A stretch of 64,000 bases of DNA, taken from Elephas maximus indicus (taxonomy: Eukaryota > Chordata > Mammalia > Proboscidea > Elephantidae). Position 1 is the first letter of the stretch. Each line of letters begins with the position of its first letter. Shown in pieces: positions 42,386 to 52,529 of the stretch. Where the stretch lies: the NCBI RefSeq assembly GCF_024166365.1, contig NC_064825.1:101694480-101758479 (forward strand), in the 5' to 3' direction. The notes under the pieces are model-generated. The model saw nothing but the letters and a program-made list of their open reading frames with translations, was not told the origin of the DNA and made no database searches. Both the position numbers and the translations under genes were made by a program.

Positions 42386-42744
42386 ACACCAGTGGACTCA
42401 GTGACCTGTCTGTGAGGACCTGTGGAGAGCAGGGGCAGAGAGAGAAGGTGGGGCCCAGGGTGGGGTGGTCAAGCCAGGAAGCGTCAGGAGGTGAGGTCTT
42501 GTGAATCAAGGGGCCACCTGCTGGTCTCCTCGCTCCAAGGACTGGCTCTATTTCCCTGGCATCTCAAATTCAGCAACAATTCCTCCCCCTAGGCTGATCC
42601 TCTTTTTGCCCAGTCTCAGCTGATGTGGTTCCCGGAGCAGGGGAATGCCCACTGCCTGAGGAGAGGGTGGAGGTTTTGTGTCTCCCCTGCTGCTTCTGAG
42701 TGAAGACCGAATCCTGAGACAGGGTAGAGGGGTGCCACGTAAGC
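42386..42744. other. Unassigned GC-rich sequence
   Basis: Contains ggccacctgctggtctcctc (42502-42521), a weak reverse CTCF-like match. No gene recognised. Confidence 0.35.
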
Positions 42745-42998
42745 ATCAGCTGCCGTTACTGAGTGTTTGCTATATACCAGGCTCTGTGCAAAACACGTCA
42801 ACACTTTCTGTGCACTATCTGTACACTCACCTTAAGAGGTATGTATCTGTGGTCATCATCAACAGCCCTATTTTATAAAAACATTGAGTACCAGAGAGGT
42901 TGAGGAACCTGCTCAAGGTCACCCAGCAAGTAAATGACAAAGCCAGAATTTCAACCAACCCTGACTTCAAGCCTGATAGAGTACACAGGGCTTCCTCG
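42745..42998 (-). mobile_element. MIR SINE
   Basis: ctatataccaggctctgtgc, gagaggttgaggaacctgct, caaggtcacccagcaagtaa. Confidence 0.9.
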
Positions 42999-43255
42999 AG
43001 AGCAGTTAATATGTGTGTCTCTTTGCCCATGGCCCTGGCATTGAGAGGGTATTGGTCCTGCATTTGAACCAAGAAGTTGGGTGGCCCATAGAGAAATGGA
43101 TGGCTCTCAGAGCCAGTCTGTGACCCAGCCTGGGCCTCCAGGCCTGTCCCACCTTTGGGATGTGTGTCAGATATTGGAACCAAGGGACAGGCCTGAGAGG
43201 CTGGCCTGCCAGGAGGTTGCGCCTTGCCCAATGCTAGTGTGTATGCGCATACCAG

Positions 43256-43437
43256 TAAATCAGTTGTCATTGAGTCAATTCCAGCTCATGTCAACATGTG
43301 TGTCAGAGTAGAACTGTGCTCCGTAGTGTTTTCAATGGCTGATTTTTCAGAAGTAGATGGCCAGGCCTTTCTTCTGAGGTTCCTCTAGGTAGACTTGAAC
43401 CTCCAACTTTTTGGTTAGCAGCCAACCACCCAGGGCC
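43256..43437 (-). mobile_element. AfroSINE-B, antisense
   Basis: gttgtcattgagtcaattcc, tttttcagaagtagatggcc, ttagcagccaaccacccagg. Confidence 0.93.
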
Positions 43438-43914
43438 TCCTGCATCCACATGCACCCACGTAAATACAGGTCCATGCCCCAGCCTGATCCCTGCCTTGGC
43501 CCACGTGTGGGTAGTAAAGGGCTGAGCGAGTTCCTCACTCATTTCCCCCTCAGTTCCAGGAAGATGTTCTGATGTTTTCCTGGATGCCTGGCTATGGGCC
43601 CCAAGGCCTTTGCTCTCCAAGATGTCAGGAAGACAGGACGCCAAGGAACTCTTTTCCAAATTCAGTTCAGACTCTACCAGCCTCTCTGACTCTCCAAGAG
43701 AGGACGAGGATGCCCAGGTAGACTCCTACCTAGTGAGGATAGGCTTCTCAGAAAACCTCAGCCCCAGAAACCCCACCGGCTCCTGGAAATCAACCTCCAA
43801 ATGACCCCAAGCCTTGCCTCAGGCTCTGAACAATGCAGACTGTCTCCCTCAGAAGGCTCTGCCCCTCCCCATCCCCAGCTCCTTCCTAGGGGACACAGCC
43901 TGGTGTGGCAGGAG
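43438..43914. other. Unassigned
   Basis: A 64-codon frame at 43610-43804 is serine-rich, but no splice, promoter or family evidence supports it. Confidence 0.35.
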
Positions 43915-44043
43915 GAGCAGGAGCCTAGAGTTGGTCTGAATCTCAGCACAGACTCGTGGGAGCTGTGAGGCCTTGGGCAACTGACTTAACCCTTCCAAGC
44001 CTCAGTGTCCTCGTCTGTAAAATGGCGATAATAACTACCCATG
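43915..44043 (+). mobile_element. MIR SINE, 3' end missing
   Basis: ggccttgggcaactgactta, tcctcgtctgtaaaatggcg. Cut off by the element that follows. Confidence 0.88.
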
Positions 44044-44647
44044 AATATTGCTAATTGCGATCAAATCGACCCTGACTCATGGCAACCCCATGCACACTGG
44101 AACAAAATTCTGCCAGTCCTATGACATTCTCACAATCAGTTGCAGATCAGGACCATTGTGATCCATGGGTTTTTTTGTTTTGTCTTGTTTTGTTGATATT
44201 TTATTGTGTTTAAGGTGAGAGTTTGCATAGCAAATTAGGTTCTCATCTAACAATTTCTACACAAATTATTCCATAATGTTGGTTACATTTTTCACAAAGA
44301 GTCCTTATTCTCATTCATTCCATTCTGGTTGTACCATTGCTCCTACTCTAGTTTCCCTACCCCCTTACCTTCTCATCTGTGCTTTAGAGTAATTTTTGAC
44401 CATTTGGTCTCCTATAGCTGATTTTTTTTTTTTTTTTTTAAGGAAGCTCAGTACTCACAGGTGATATTCTTTATTTTATGATCCAATCTGTGATTTAGCT
44501 ATTAGATGACCTCAAGGAATAATTTTGGTTTAAGGTTTGAAATATATCTCAGGGCGATACTCTTAGGGAGTCCTCTAGTCTCAGCTGGTCCAGCAAGTCT
44601 GGACTTTTTAAGAATTAGAGTTCTGTTCCACGTTTTTCTCCTGTTCC

Positions 44648-44681
44648 AAAAAAAAAAAAAAAAAATTTTTTTTTTTTTTTT
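44648..44681. repeat. Poly(A)-poly(T) palindrome
   Basis: Eighteen A followed at once by sixteen T, in the L1 3' UTR copy. A similar but shorter A8T13 occurs at 49945-49970. Confidence 0.95.
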
Positions 44682-45166
44682 ATAGGATCCATTTATTGTG
44701 TCCCTGATCAGAACGGTTGGTAGTGGTAGCTGGGCACCATCTTGTTCTTCTGATCTCACGGTGGAGGAAGTCATGATTCGTGTTGACTATCAGTCCTGTA
44801 GATTGCTCTCTTTCCTCAGTCTATGGTTTCCTTCTTTCTTTTTTGTTCCAGATGGGTAGAGACCAATAGCTGTATCTTAGATGGCTGTTCACAAGCTTTT
44901 AAGACCCTACACACTGCTCACCACCTTGGGATGCAGAACATATACTTTATGAACTGTATCCTGACAATTAACTGAGTTGTCTCCCGAGACTATGGTCCTA
45001 AGTATTCAAGTCCCAAAAACCAATCTCGAGTTGGTGTTTGGTTATGTCTAAGAAGTGTCTGTACCTGTGTCCCCTGTGTGACATATCACGTATATGAATA
45101 TATATGCATGCACACACATACCTGTATGTACGTATGATTATAGATACTTCTGTCTGTGCATACATA

Positions 45167-45315
45167 CCAAAACCAAAAACCCAAACCCACTGCCATCAAG
45201 TCAATTCCAATGAGTAGAACTGCCCGATAGAATTTCCAAGGAGTGCCTGGCGGATTTGAACTGCTGACCTCTTGGTTAGCAGCCGTAGCACTTAACCACT
45301 ATGCCATCAGGGTTT
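45167..45315 (-). mobile_element. AfroSINE-S nested in the L1 copy
   Basis: accaaaaacccaaacccactg-type tail, head ctatgccatcagggtt. Perfect 13-bp flank CTGTGCATACATA (45154-45166, 45316-45328). Confidence 0.95.
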
Positions 45316-45637
45316 CTGTGCATACATATGTACCCATATATTCATTCTCATATGCTTATATGCCTATATACATTTTTTGTGTAACCACACCTGTATTTTT
45401 TTGCTTGGTGTTGATGTTGCTTCACGGGGTTTTCGTTGGCTGATTTTTGGAAATCGGTCATCAAGTTTTCTTCTGAGTCCACATTAGTCTGGAAGTTCCA
45501 CTGAGACCTGTTCAGCAGCATAGCAACAGGCAAGCCTCCACTGACAGACCTCCACTGCTCATAACGTACATTGGCTGGGAATCAAAGTCTCCCACATGGA
45601 AGGCAAGAATTCTACCACTGAACCAATGGGGAAAAAA

Positions 45638-46545
45638 ATGGCATGGCAGGGGCATCTGACCTCCTCTAACTTCACAAAGGGGGAAAGAAATTCAATATCA
45701 ACAGCCCAAGACTGATTCCTACCAGGTGGAGGTCAAACATATCTCCTTTCACTGGTTCTTTTTACCACTTCTGACACAATCTGTCCCTCCCACAGCACAA
45801 TCTACTTCTCTGCTGAGTTTGCTAATTTGTTGCAATGGCCACACACAACTCACAGACCATACTCACAGTTACAGAGTTTATTAGGGAAGTAACAGGTTAC
45901 AATTCAGGCTCAGGAAAGCTCAGGATACAGTTCTTCCATCAGGACAGGCTCTTCTCAACCATGCCCGCAGGCAGGTCTCTCCCTAGCTATTGGCACTTTG
46001 GCCCCTTGGCCCCTGGGCCTGGCCTCTGCTCTGCTCAGGCAAGTGTTACAAAGCTCTTTTAGCTCTGCAGTAAGTGCCCAGGGGCATCCCGCTCCTCCAG
46101 TAAGCCTCAGTCAGAAGCTATTTAGCCCTAGCTCTGTGGGTCGGCAAACTTAGCTCCACCAAGTGCCCGGAGGCACCCTACTCCACCAGCAAGCCTCCAG
46201 CCTGAAGGCACTCAGCTTTCTAGCTCAGTGGGCCAGGAAGCCCACCGAGCCATCTCCTGCCGGTCTCCTGGTTCAGCCACTGCCACTTCTCTGTCACTGC
46301 TTCTCACCATCTCCAGTATTACAGTTCTTCCTCTCTATCTTCTGAGTTATAGATCCTACTCTCTCTTTTCAGTATCTTCCTTTAAGCCTATCAGGGTGGT
46401 AAAACTGACCAATCCCCTCGTTAGGGCTTCATATACTTCATTTGCATAGTCCCACCCAGTCATTTGGTCAGAGTTACAAAGACTAAAAATGGCTAGAAGG
46501 GCCATATTAAGTAATTCATTGCACCACAACCACCAATGCCTCAGT
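45638..46545 (-). mobile_element. Large solo LTR, antisense, unassigned ERV family
   Basis: gagtttattagggaagtaac (reversed AATAAA, 45876), then aatcatgcccgcagg-like and serine-codon-like CT-rich text, ending near aattcattgcaccaca. About 0.9 kb, no internal viral genes. Contains an 89-bp tandem duplication. Boundaries approximate. Confidence 0.5.
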
Positions 46546-47221
46546 TACCAATAAGTAGGTGCCTAGTGAATGTGAGTTCTCCCCTCCTCTTCCTTTCTTT
46601 GCTTCCTCCATCTGGATCCGCATAACCTCCACTGACCACTTTACCACCTAGCTGCAAGGCCCTCATTTCCCAGAATCCTCCCAGGCAGAGGCCTCAACTC
46701 GGCCTCACAGGAGACAGTGGTTTCACCATCCCTTGCTTGTGGCCGGCCATGGGCCAGCTCCCCTGAGAGCAGAGGCCACAGAGCTGGTAGATTCAGGCCC
46801 CACCCTCTGGGTAAACACTAGTTGGGCACCGGCTGACCTCAGGAGGGAAGGGCTCCACAGGACCCTCCTCCTCCAGCCCTGCCTGCTGCTGGATATTCCA
46901 GGGGAAGCGCTGGGCAGATCTGCCTCCCTTGAACCCAGGCCGCCTCCATCCTGGAAACAGTCTCTTAAAGCCAAACCTTTGGCTGAAGGCAGAAGGGAGT
47001 TAAAAGTCCCTGAGTGAACGGCGCCTGGCCGACACAGCTCCACCCTGGGCTGACCCAGAAAGGACAGCGTCTCTCTAATTTGAATTTTTTTAATGATCGT
47101 GATAGAAATGTATAAAGGGGACTTTACTGTTATTGTTCAATTTCTTTACAAAGAAAAGCCTGAAACTAAGTGGAACAAAATATTAGTAGTTTTAATTCTG
47201 GGTAGTGGAGATGTGTGTTTT
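46546..47221. other. Unassigned, partly GC-rich
   Basis: Frames of about 100 codons overlap on both strands at 46723-47043 without any family resemblance. No repeat recognised. Confidence 0.4.
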
Positions 47222-47512
47222 ATTGTTGTTGCGGTCAGGTTAGGCCCAGACTCATGACGACCCCAAGCACAATGGAACAAAATCTGCCATCCCCATGATC
47301 AGCTGAGGATCAGACTGCTTTGAACGATGGGTTTCGTTGGCTGATTTGCAGAAGCAGATTACCAGGCCATCCTTCCTAGTGCATCTGAAACCCGTTCAGC
47401 ATCATAGCAACATGGAGGCCTCCACTGACAGAGGAGCAGTAGTTGTGCGTGAGGTGCACTGGCCAGGAATCAAAGGAAGGTGAGAATTCTACCACCGAAC
47501 CACCACTGCCCC
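47222..47512 (-). mobile_element. tRNA-Gly-headed SINE, complete
   Basis: 3' end gttgttgcggtcaggttagg, body ggctgatttgcagaagcaga and gttcagcatcatagcaacat, head caccgaaccaccactgcccc. The B-box region is altered (caggaatcaaagga). Confidence 0.88.
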
Positions 47513-48185
47513 ATAAACGAGTGTGTTGTATTCCTCTTTGTAAAATACTTTGCTGTACTGTTGAAATTTTGTCTAAGTAAAAATAATTTTTAAATAAGAT
47601 TAACACAGGCTTATTGGGTAAAAATTTTAAAAATACTGATAAATATAAAGAAGAAAGTAGAATTCCCAGAATCCATCCTTTGGAGGCCAGACCACTGACA
47701 TACTGGTATATTTCTTTCTGGTTCTTTTTCCAGCATATATGTATGTCCATTTATTCTTTTTACAAAAAAATGAAATCATATTGTTTAGTAACCTGTTTTT
47801 CCCCTAAATGATACCTTTTGAACAGTTTCTCATGCCCTTAACTGTACACTTCTTTTCAGTCTTTATTCCATGCAGTTTTGAAAAAGGTATCTTTTTTATC
47901 ATAACTGGAGTCATTACATTTATATCTTTATTAATTTTCCTTATTAAAAAAATACACTTTTGTTGCAGAAAAATTAGCAAACACAGACAAGCACATAAAA
48001 TCCTTGTAGCCTCACCAACCTGAAAAATACTAACATTTTAGTATTTAACCTTTTTATCTGCTTCCTATGTATATACATAAAAATATACACATTTCAAAGT
48101 AGACGTGAATCATACATTTCACACTATTTTTTAACTTGCGTTTTTTGGTTACCTAATGATGTATCTTACACTATGATTGTTTCAG

Positions 48186-48569
48186 CTACTGATGACAGAA
48201 AACACAAAATAACAGTAAGCCCAAAACACATTGATTTCTCTCTCCAGTAAATGAAGTCCAGAGGTCAGCAGCCCAGGCTGGCACAGCAGCTCCATGATCA
48301 TCAGAACTCAGGCTCCTTCCATCTTTCCCATCCTCAACACAGGGCTTACCCCTCAGGACCCAAGATGGCCGCTTGCGTCTACATTCCAGGGAGCCGGAAA
48401 GAAGAAGCAAAGAACGCTTCCTCAAAGGACACTGCCTGTAATTCACGTGATCACTTCTGCTTATATATCCTACTAGCCAGAACTTAGTCCCATGGCTACT
48501 GGGAAATGTAATATTTACCTAAGTAGGGATTCTGTTACTACAGCAAAAGGGGAGAACAGATATCAGAGA
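48186..48569. mobile_element. LTR-like old repeat, unassigned
   Basis: gaagtccagaggtcagcagc, cccaagatggccgcttgcgt, acttctgcttatatatccta, catggctactgggaaatgta are familiar dispersed-repeat phrases; the family is uncertain. Confidence 0.5.
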
Positions 48570-49021
48570 ATATCTTACTTTCCTAGGGGTGCCGTAACAA
48601 AATATACGAAGAGTGTGGCTTTATAGAACAGAATTTTATTTTTCACAGTTCTGGAGGCTAAAAGCCCAGATTCAGGGCATTGACAGGACCATGCTCTCTG
48701 TCTGCTCTAGGAGAAGAAGCTTCCTTGCCTCTTTCAGTTTCTGATACCCCCAGGTGTTTCTTGGCATCCTTGGCTTGTAGATGAATCTTCACATGGCATC
48801 TGTCTTCCGCCTGTATGTGACTCTGTCTCTGTATCTCTTCTCCCATTTTATAAGACACCACTCAGAAGTAATTGGGACTAAGACTCACCCTACTCTGGCA
48901 TGATTAAACTGATAATATCTTCCAAGAAACACCCTATTTCCCCAAACAAGTTCACATTCACAGGTACAGGGGTTAGGACTTCAACATATCTTTTTTGGGG
49001 ACGCAATTCAGTCCATAGCAG
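48570..49021 (-). mobile_element. MaLR-type LTR, antisense
   Basis: ctttcctaggggtgccgtaa, cacagttctggaggctaaaa, tcttcacatggcatctgtct, gacgcaattcagtccatagc. Same type as 20897-21525. Confidence 0.78.
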
Positions 49022-49260
49022 GGGACATCTCTGCCACATCACAAGCATCTTTCCAGGGTATACAGACTTTATCTTGCCTTTTTCTTATTCTTTTAAGAAC
49101 ATTTCCCTATGTCATTAAATACTCTTCAAAAGTCTTAATTTTTAATGGCTGCTTAACATTCCATAATGTACAGGTAGCATTCCTTATAGACCCAATGCCT
49201 TATTGCTTGATATTTGGGTGTTTTGCTCTTATAAGTCTCTTCTGTGTTTTAAACTTGTCA

Positions 49261-49654
49261 GAGGAAGAGATCCCAAGCTTTCCTCTCTATCTCCACACCA
49301 TCTTCCTGCCAACAGTGGATGCCTGCCTAAGACATTTTGTTGGGGAATCAGAGCAGCATCTACATGGAAAACTGGTTTAAGGAACTGAGTTCATTCCTGC
49401 TAACAAATGGAGCTTTTTGGCAAAAGGTGCACCCTGCTGCCACCATTGCAGAGGAGGCCAAAGGAGTGAGCAGAGCCTGGTGGGCAGTTCTGCCATATAG
49501 TGGGGAGGGGGGCGATGTGGGTTGGAACACCAGATCAGAGGCCCACCTGCCTCAGTGTTGGGGAACCTCAGGAGTCAGGCTACACAGACTCTCAGGAGCC
49601 AGGGCTGACCTGGCCCAGGAAAGGCTTGGGGGACCTGAGGGTGGCGATTCATTC
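49261..49654. other. Unassigned
   Basis: A 111-codon forward frame (49337-49672) shows no family resemblance and runs into an ancient repeat. Confidence 0.4.
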
Positions 49655-49775
49655 TTTGTTCAGGTTCAATAAATATTTTTTGAGCCCCTACTCAGGATTA
49701 TGCCCTGGGTCAGGCCCTGAAGGTGCCACAGAGAAGACATAGCCCAGGCTTTCCAGGGGCTCAGTTAATTCCAAA
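49655..49775. mobile_element. Ancient dispersed repeat fragment
   Basis: ttcaataaatattttttgag, cctgggtcaggccctgaagg. Confidence 0.4.
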
Positions 49776-49789
49776 GTCTCAGAGGCTGG

Positions 49790-49945
49790 CGTTCAATCTG
49801 GAGAATTACCATAAAATATAGAATCTTGTGGCCCACACCCAGGAATCCAATGCAATAGGTCTTAGTGAGCCTAGAATCTGCATTTTTTAATCTGCCCAGG
49901 TGATCCTGATGAGGGTGGTCAGGGCCCACTTTTGGGGGGAACTAT
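49790..49945 (+). mobile_element. MER20-like hAT DNA element, partial
   Basis: tggcccacacccaggaatcc, ctagaatctgcattttttaa, tgcccaggtgatcctgatga are ordered as in the right half of MER20-type elements. Confidence 0.5.
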
Positions 49946-50109
49946 AAAAAAAATTTTTTTTTTTTCTTTTTTTATCAGTCAAGGCTCTCTGGGGAAGTCT
50001 CCTAAAGCAGGCAAACTCAGGGCCTCTATCTACTCACTGTGCAGCTCAAACCTCAACTGAGCCTTAGGCGATAACAAAGTAATGCGGACACCTGTCAAAC
50101 AGACCCAAA

Positions 50110-50640
50110 CTGAAAGCTCAGCTCAATCTCTTGGTAGCTGAGTGACCTCAGCCAAATGACTTAACTTCCTTCTATGCCTCAGTTTTCCTGTCTGTAAAAT
50201 GGGGTAATCATAGTGCTTCCCATGTGAAATTAAATGTTAAAGTCCTTAGCAGAGTTCTAAACCAAAACTCGTTGCTGTTGAGTCGATTCTGAGTCATAGC
50301 AACACTATAGGACAGAGTAGAGCTGCCCCATAGGGTTTCCAAGGAACGGCTGCTGGATTTGAACTGCCAACCTCTTGGTTAGCAGTCAAGCTCTTAACCG
50401 CTGTGCCACCAGGGCTCCAGCAAAATGTCTAGCACTCAGTAAATGCTAGATATTATTATTACTATTAATTAAAACTAACGTATTAATTAAAATTGTGTCT
50501 AGGTAAGTAATTATAGCAGGGATTGGAAATAAGGCTTGTAAAGTATCTCATACTCTACCTGACTCATGGTGGCAGGCATTCAATAAGTGGTAACTATATA
50601 GCACACACCAACAACAATTATTATTGTTAACATAATGGTC
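50110..50640 (+). mobile_element. MIR SINE with inserted AfroSINE-S
   Basis: tggtagctgagtgacctcag, tcctgtctgtaaaatggggt before; atgtctagcactcagtaaat after. Possibly a second MIR tail near 50560-50610. Confidence 0.85.
50258..50418 (-). mobile_element. AfroSINE-S in MIR
   Basis: gttgctgttgagtcgattct to ccgctgtgccaccagggctc. Complete. Confidence 0.95.
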
Positions 50641-50644
50641 ATGA

Positions 50645-50730
50645 AGATGGCAAAGGACCAGGTAACATTTCCTTCTGTTGTATATAAGGTCGCCATAAGT
50701 CAGATCCAACCCAACGGCAGCTAACAACAT
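50645..50730 (+). mobile_element. RTE-type 3' tail fragment
   Basis: gatggcaaaggaccaggtaa, ggtcgccataagtcagatcc, gcagctaacaacatta. Only the last ~85 bases. Confidence 0.85.
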
Positions 50731-51099
50731 TATTATTATTATTAACATTCTCACGTACATTTTTAACTCCAGACAACACAGTTTTATTCACCCAAATAGA
50801 ATTCATGGCTTGTAAGACTCCCAAACTTGGGCGTAACTTCTACCTCTCGTGCCTGCCCCAGCATAAAAGATTTTCTCTGCTCCTTCCAGAAGGGTATGCA
50901 AGTGGCAAACAGGTAAGATGAGGATGAGTAGGAACCTCAAGTCCCTACTGTCAACTCCCTGCTGTCAGGGGAGCCCAGGCCTAGGCCTAGACCATCCACC
51001 CAGCCCTGACAGTGAGGCAGCCATGGAGGCCCTGGGCTGCTGTGAGGTGAGAAGGAAGATGCAGGGTCTCTGTTGACAATGACATTTTCAAGTGTTCAT

Positions 51100-51360
51100 G
51101 GATGGTGAGGTTGCCATGGTGATACTAATGGCTTTGAGCAAGCTGCAGCCTCAGTTGAGTTGTGAGTCAGCCTCAGCTTTGTTTATTAAAAAAAGAAAAC
51201 CAACACCCCAACCTGAGGAGAACAAAGCAAAGCTGCAGGTGGAGGCCAAGGCGTCCAAGGCCGGAGACTGAATCAGCAGCAATGTACGTAGTCCATCTCC
51301 TGACGTCAGCTGACGCAGTCATCAACAGGGCCTGGAAAAGCCCACAGAGATAAGTGGGGA
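51100..51360. promoter_or_regulatory. Putative cis-regulatory module
   Basis: In non-repeat DNA: X-box/RFX-like gttgccatggtgatac (51110-51125), AP-1/NF-E2-type tgagtcagc (51163-51171), a perfect CRE TGACGTCA (51301-51308) in a MAF-like context (tcctgacgtcagctg), and agataag (51348-51354). Function is inferred from motif clustering only. Confidence 0.3.
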
Positions 51361-52003
51361 GGCTGGCATCTCAAATCGCGGCCCCCGAGAAGAAGCACAA
51401 ACAGAGCCACACTTTACGTTGGAAACCGCTTGTAGGAAACAGATGCCATTCAGGGGACGTTCCTCCCTTCCCCAACCCCAACATGGGAGTCTTCAGGGCC
51501 TAAGGAGATGGTCACCCTTTGCCAGCCTTCAGGCAAGAGAAGGCCAGGGTCTGGCCTTGAGATGACCAGTGCTAAGCTGACCCATCCACCAGTGTGCCTA
51601 CAATAACACTGCCTCGTCAACCTCCAGTGTGAGTCCAATCAGCCCTCTGAGAGGGGCAGTGTTCTGAAAGGACAGGGGAGGCTGCAGAAATGTTCTTCTA
51701 GGGCCCAAGCTTCAGGATAGGACCGCTTTTCCCAGAACTACTACAGGGAAAGGGGTAGAGGAAGGGATGACTCCAGCTTCAGCCCAGGCTTCTGATGGGG
51801 TCCTGGCCTCATGTCATCATCCCACGGGAAGGCCCATGGTAATAGTAACAATGATACACTGGAATCTTCTTCCTTGGCTTGGACACTTTCCCAGAATCCC
51901 AGAACCATAGATGGAAGGGCCCTCAAACCCACTCATTCACTTGGGTTCACTGTTGAGCCCATTGCCAAATCTAGCCCATTGGGGTAGATTACCAAATATG
52001 CAT
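51361..52003. other. Unassigned
   Basis: No gene. cccagaaccatagatggaag (51898) is a scrap of an ancient repeat. Confidence 0.4.
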
Positions 52004-52143
52004 GGTATGCCCGGGCTTATTTGTGCTTACTTTTTTTTACTAATCTGTAGTGCACAATTTCACCTGCTTTTAGGTGTGGTGAAACCCATGTGAAATCGCG
52101 CACTACAGATTAGTAAGTAAATACAATTAAGCCCTTGCATACC
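52004..52143. mobile_element. Long imperfect palindrome, MITE-like
   Basis: Inner arms 52037-52063 and 52090-52116 are 27 bp each with 25 paired positions; outer arms 52004-52030 and 52117-52143 pair at 22 of 27. A 26-base centre separates the inner arms, and six extra T lie in the left arm. This is the architecture of a miniature inverted-repeat transposon; no family recognised. Confidence 0.7.
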
Positions 52144-52292
52144 TTGCTTACTGTAAGCCCATGCGTACCTTACCTACTAGTTAATCCTCCTCCCCTGCCC
52201 ACGCTCCAGTGTCCTGGTGAGCCCCCCCCCAACCCCACCAACCAGCCCTGAGTCCCCAGCCCTTGTCCCCACCCACCACCACTGCCTTTATT

Positions 52293-52525
52293 ATTTAGCA
52301 GAGTACTATAGTGGTTAAGTCCGTGGGTACTAGTAAGTGCTGAAGCCACTTACTAGCTGTGGAATTGAGCTTCTGTCCCTCCACCTGTAATATAGGGGTG
52401 ATGATATTAATAGCACCTATCTCCTGGGGTAGTTATAAGAATGAAATGCAATAATATTTGCAAATGTTTAACATTGAGCCTGGCTGACACATAGTATGCG
52501 CTCGGTAACTGTTAGCCATTGTTGG
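52293..52525 (+). mobile_element. MIR SINE, full length
   Basis: agtactatagtggttaagtc (tRNA-like head), cacttactagctgtggaatt, gcctggctgacacatagtat. Among the most complete MIRs here. Confidence 0.93.
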
Positions 52526-52529
52526 TTTT

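Larger units (their letters stand above)
44173..45419 (-). mobile_element. L1 3' UTR copy (afrotherian type), antisense
   Basis: Reverse complement ends in AATAAA-type sequence and an A-rich tail near 44175-44210 (tgttgatattttattgtgtt on the plus strand). It shares gtagctgggcaccatcttgt and gatggctgttcacaagctttt-style text with 53054-53743, and reaches further upstream than that copy. Holds a long A/T palindrome and an AfroSINE-S. Confidence 0.75.
44044..45627 (-). mobile_element. tRNA-Gly-headed SINE split by an L1 3' end
   Basis: Left part 44044-44172 (atcaaatcgaccctgactca, ggaacaaaattctgccagtc, ttgtgatccatggg) is the RTE-like 3' end. Right part 45420-45627 (ttttcgttggctgatttttg, cagcagcatagcaacaggca, gcaagaattctaccactgaa) is the body and tRNA-Gly head. 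Together they match 47222-47512. Confidence 0.85.
47575..49260 (-). mobile_element. Old L1, antisense, broken by LTR-type repeats
   Basis: 47575-48185 (tattgggtaaaaattttaaa, ctgacatactggtatatttc, cacataaaatccttgtagcc, aacattttagtatttaacct) and 49022-49260 (tttttaatggctgcttaaca, ttccataatgtacaggtagc) belong together. The 48186-49021 block was inserted later. Confidence 0.6.

Noticed and set aside
42502..42521. Second CTCF site (reverse)
   Set aside because: ccacctgctggtctcc lacks the C-rich/GCGC part of the motif and is a poor match compared with 28299-28315.
42827..43270. 147-codon minus-strand frame
   Set aside because: Spans an antisense MIR, unassigned DNA and the edge of a SINE, so it cannot be an ancestral coding region.
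43610..43804. Serine-rich 64-codon frame that at first looks protein-like
   Set aside because: No splice sites, no conserved family and no promoter nearby; length is within chance expectation.
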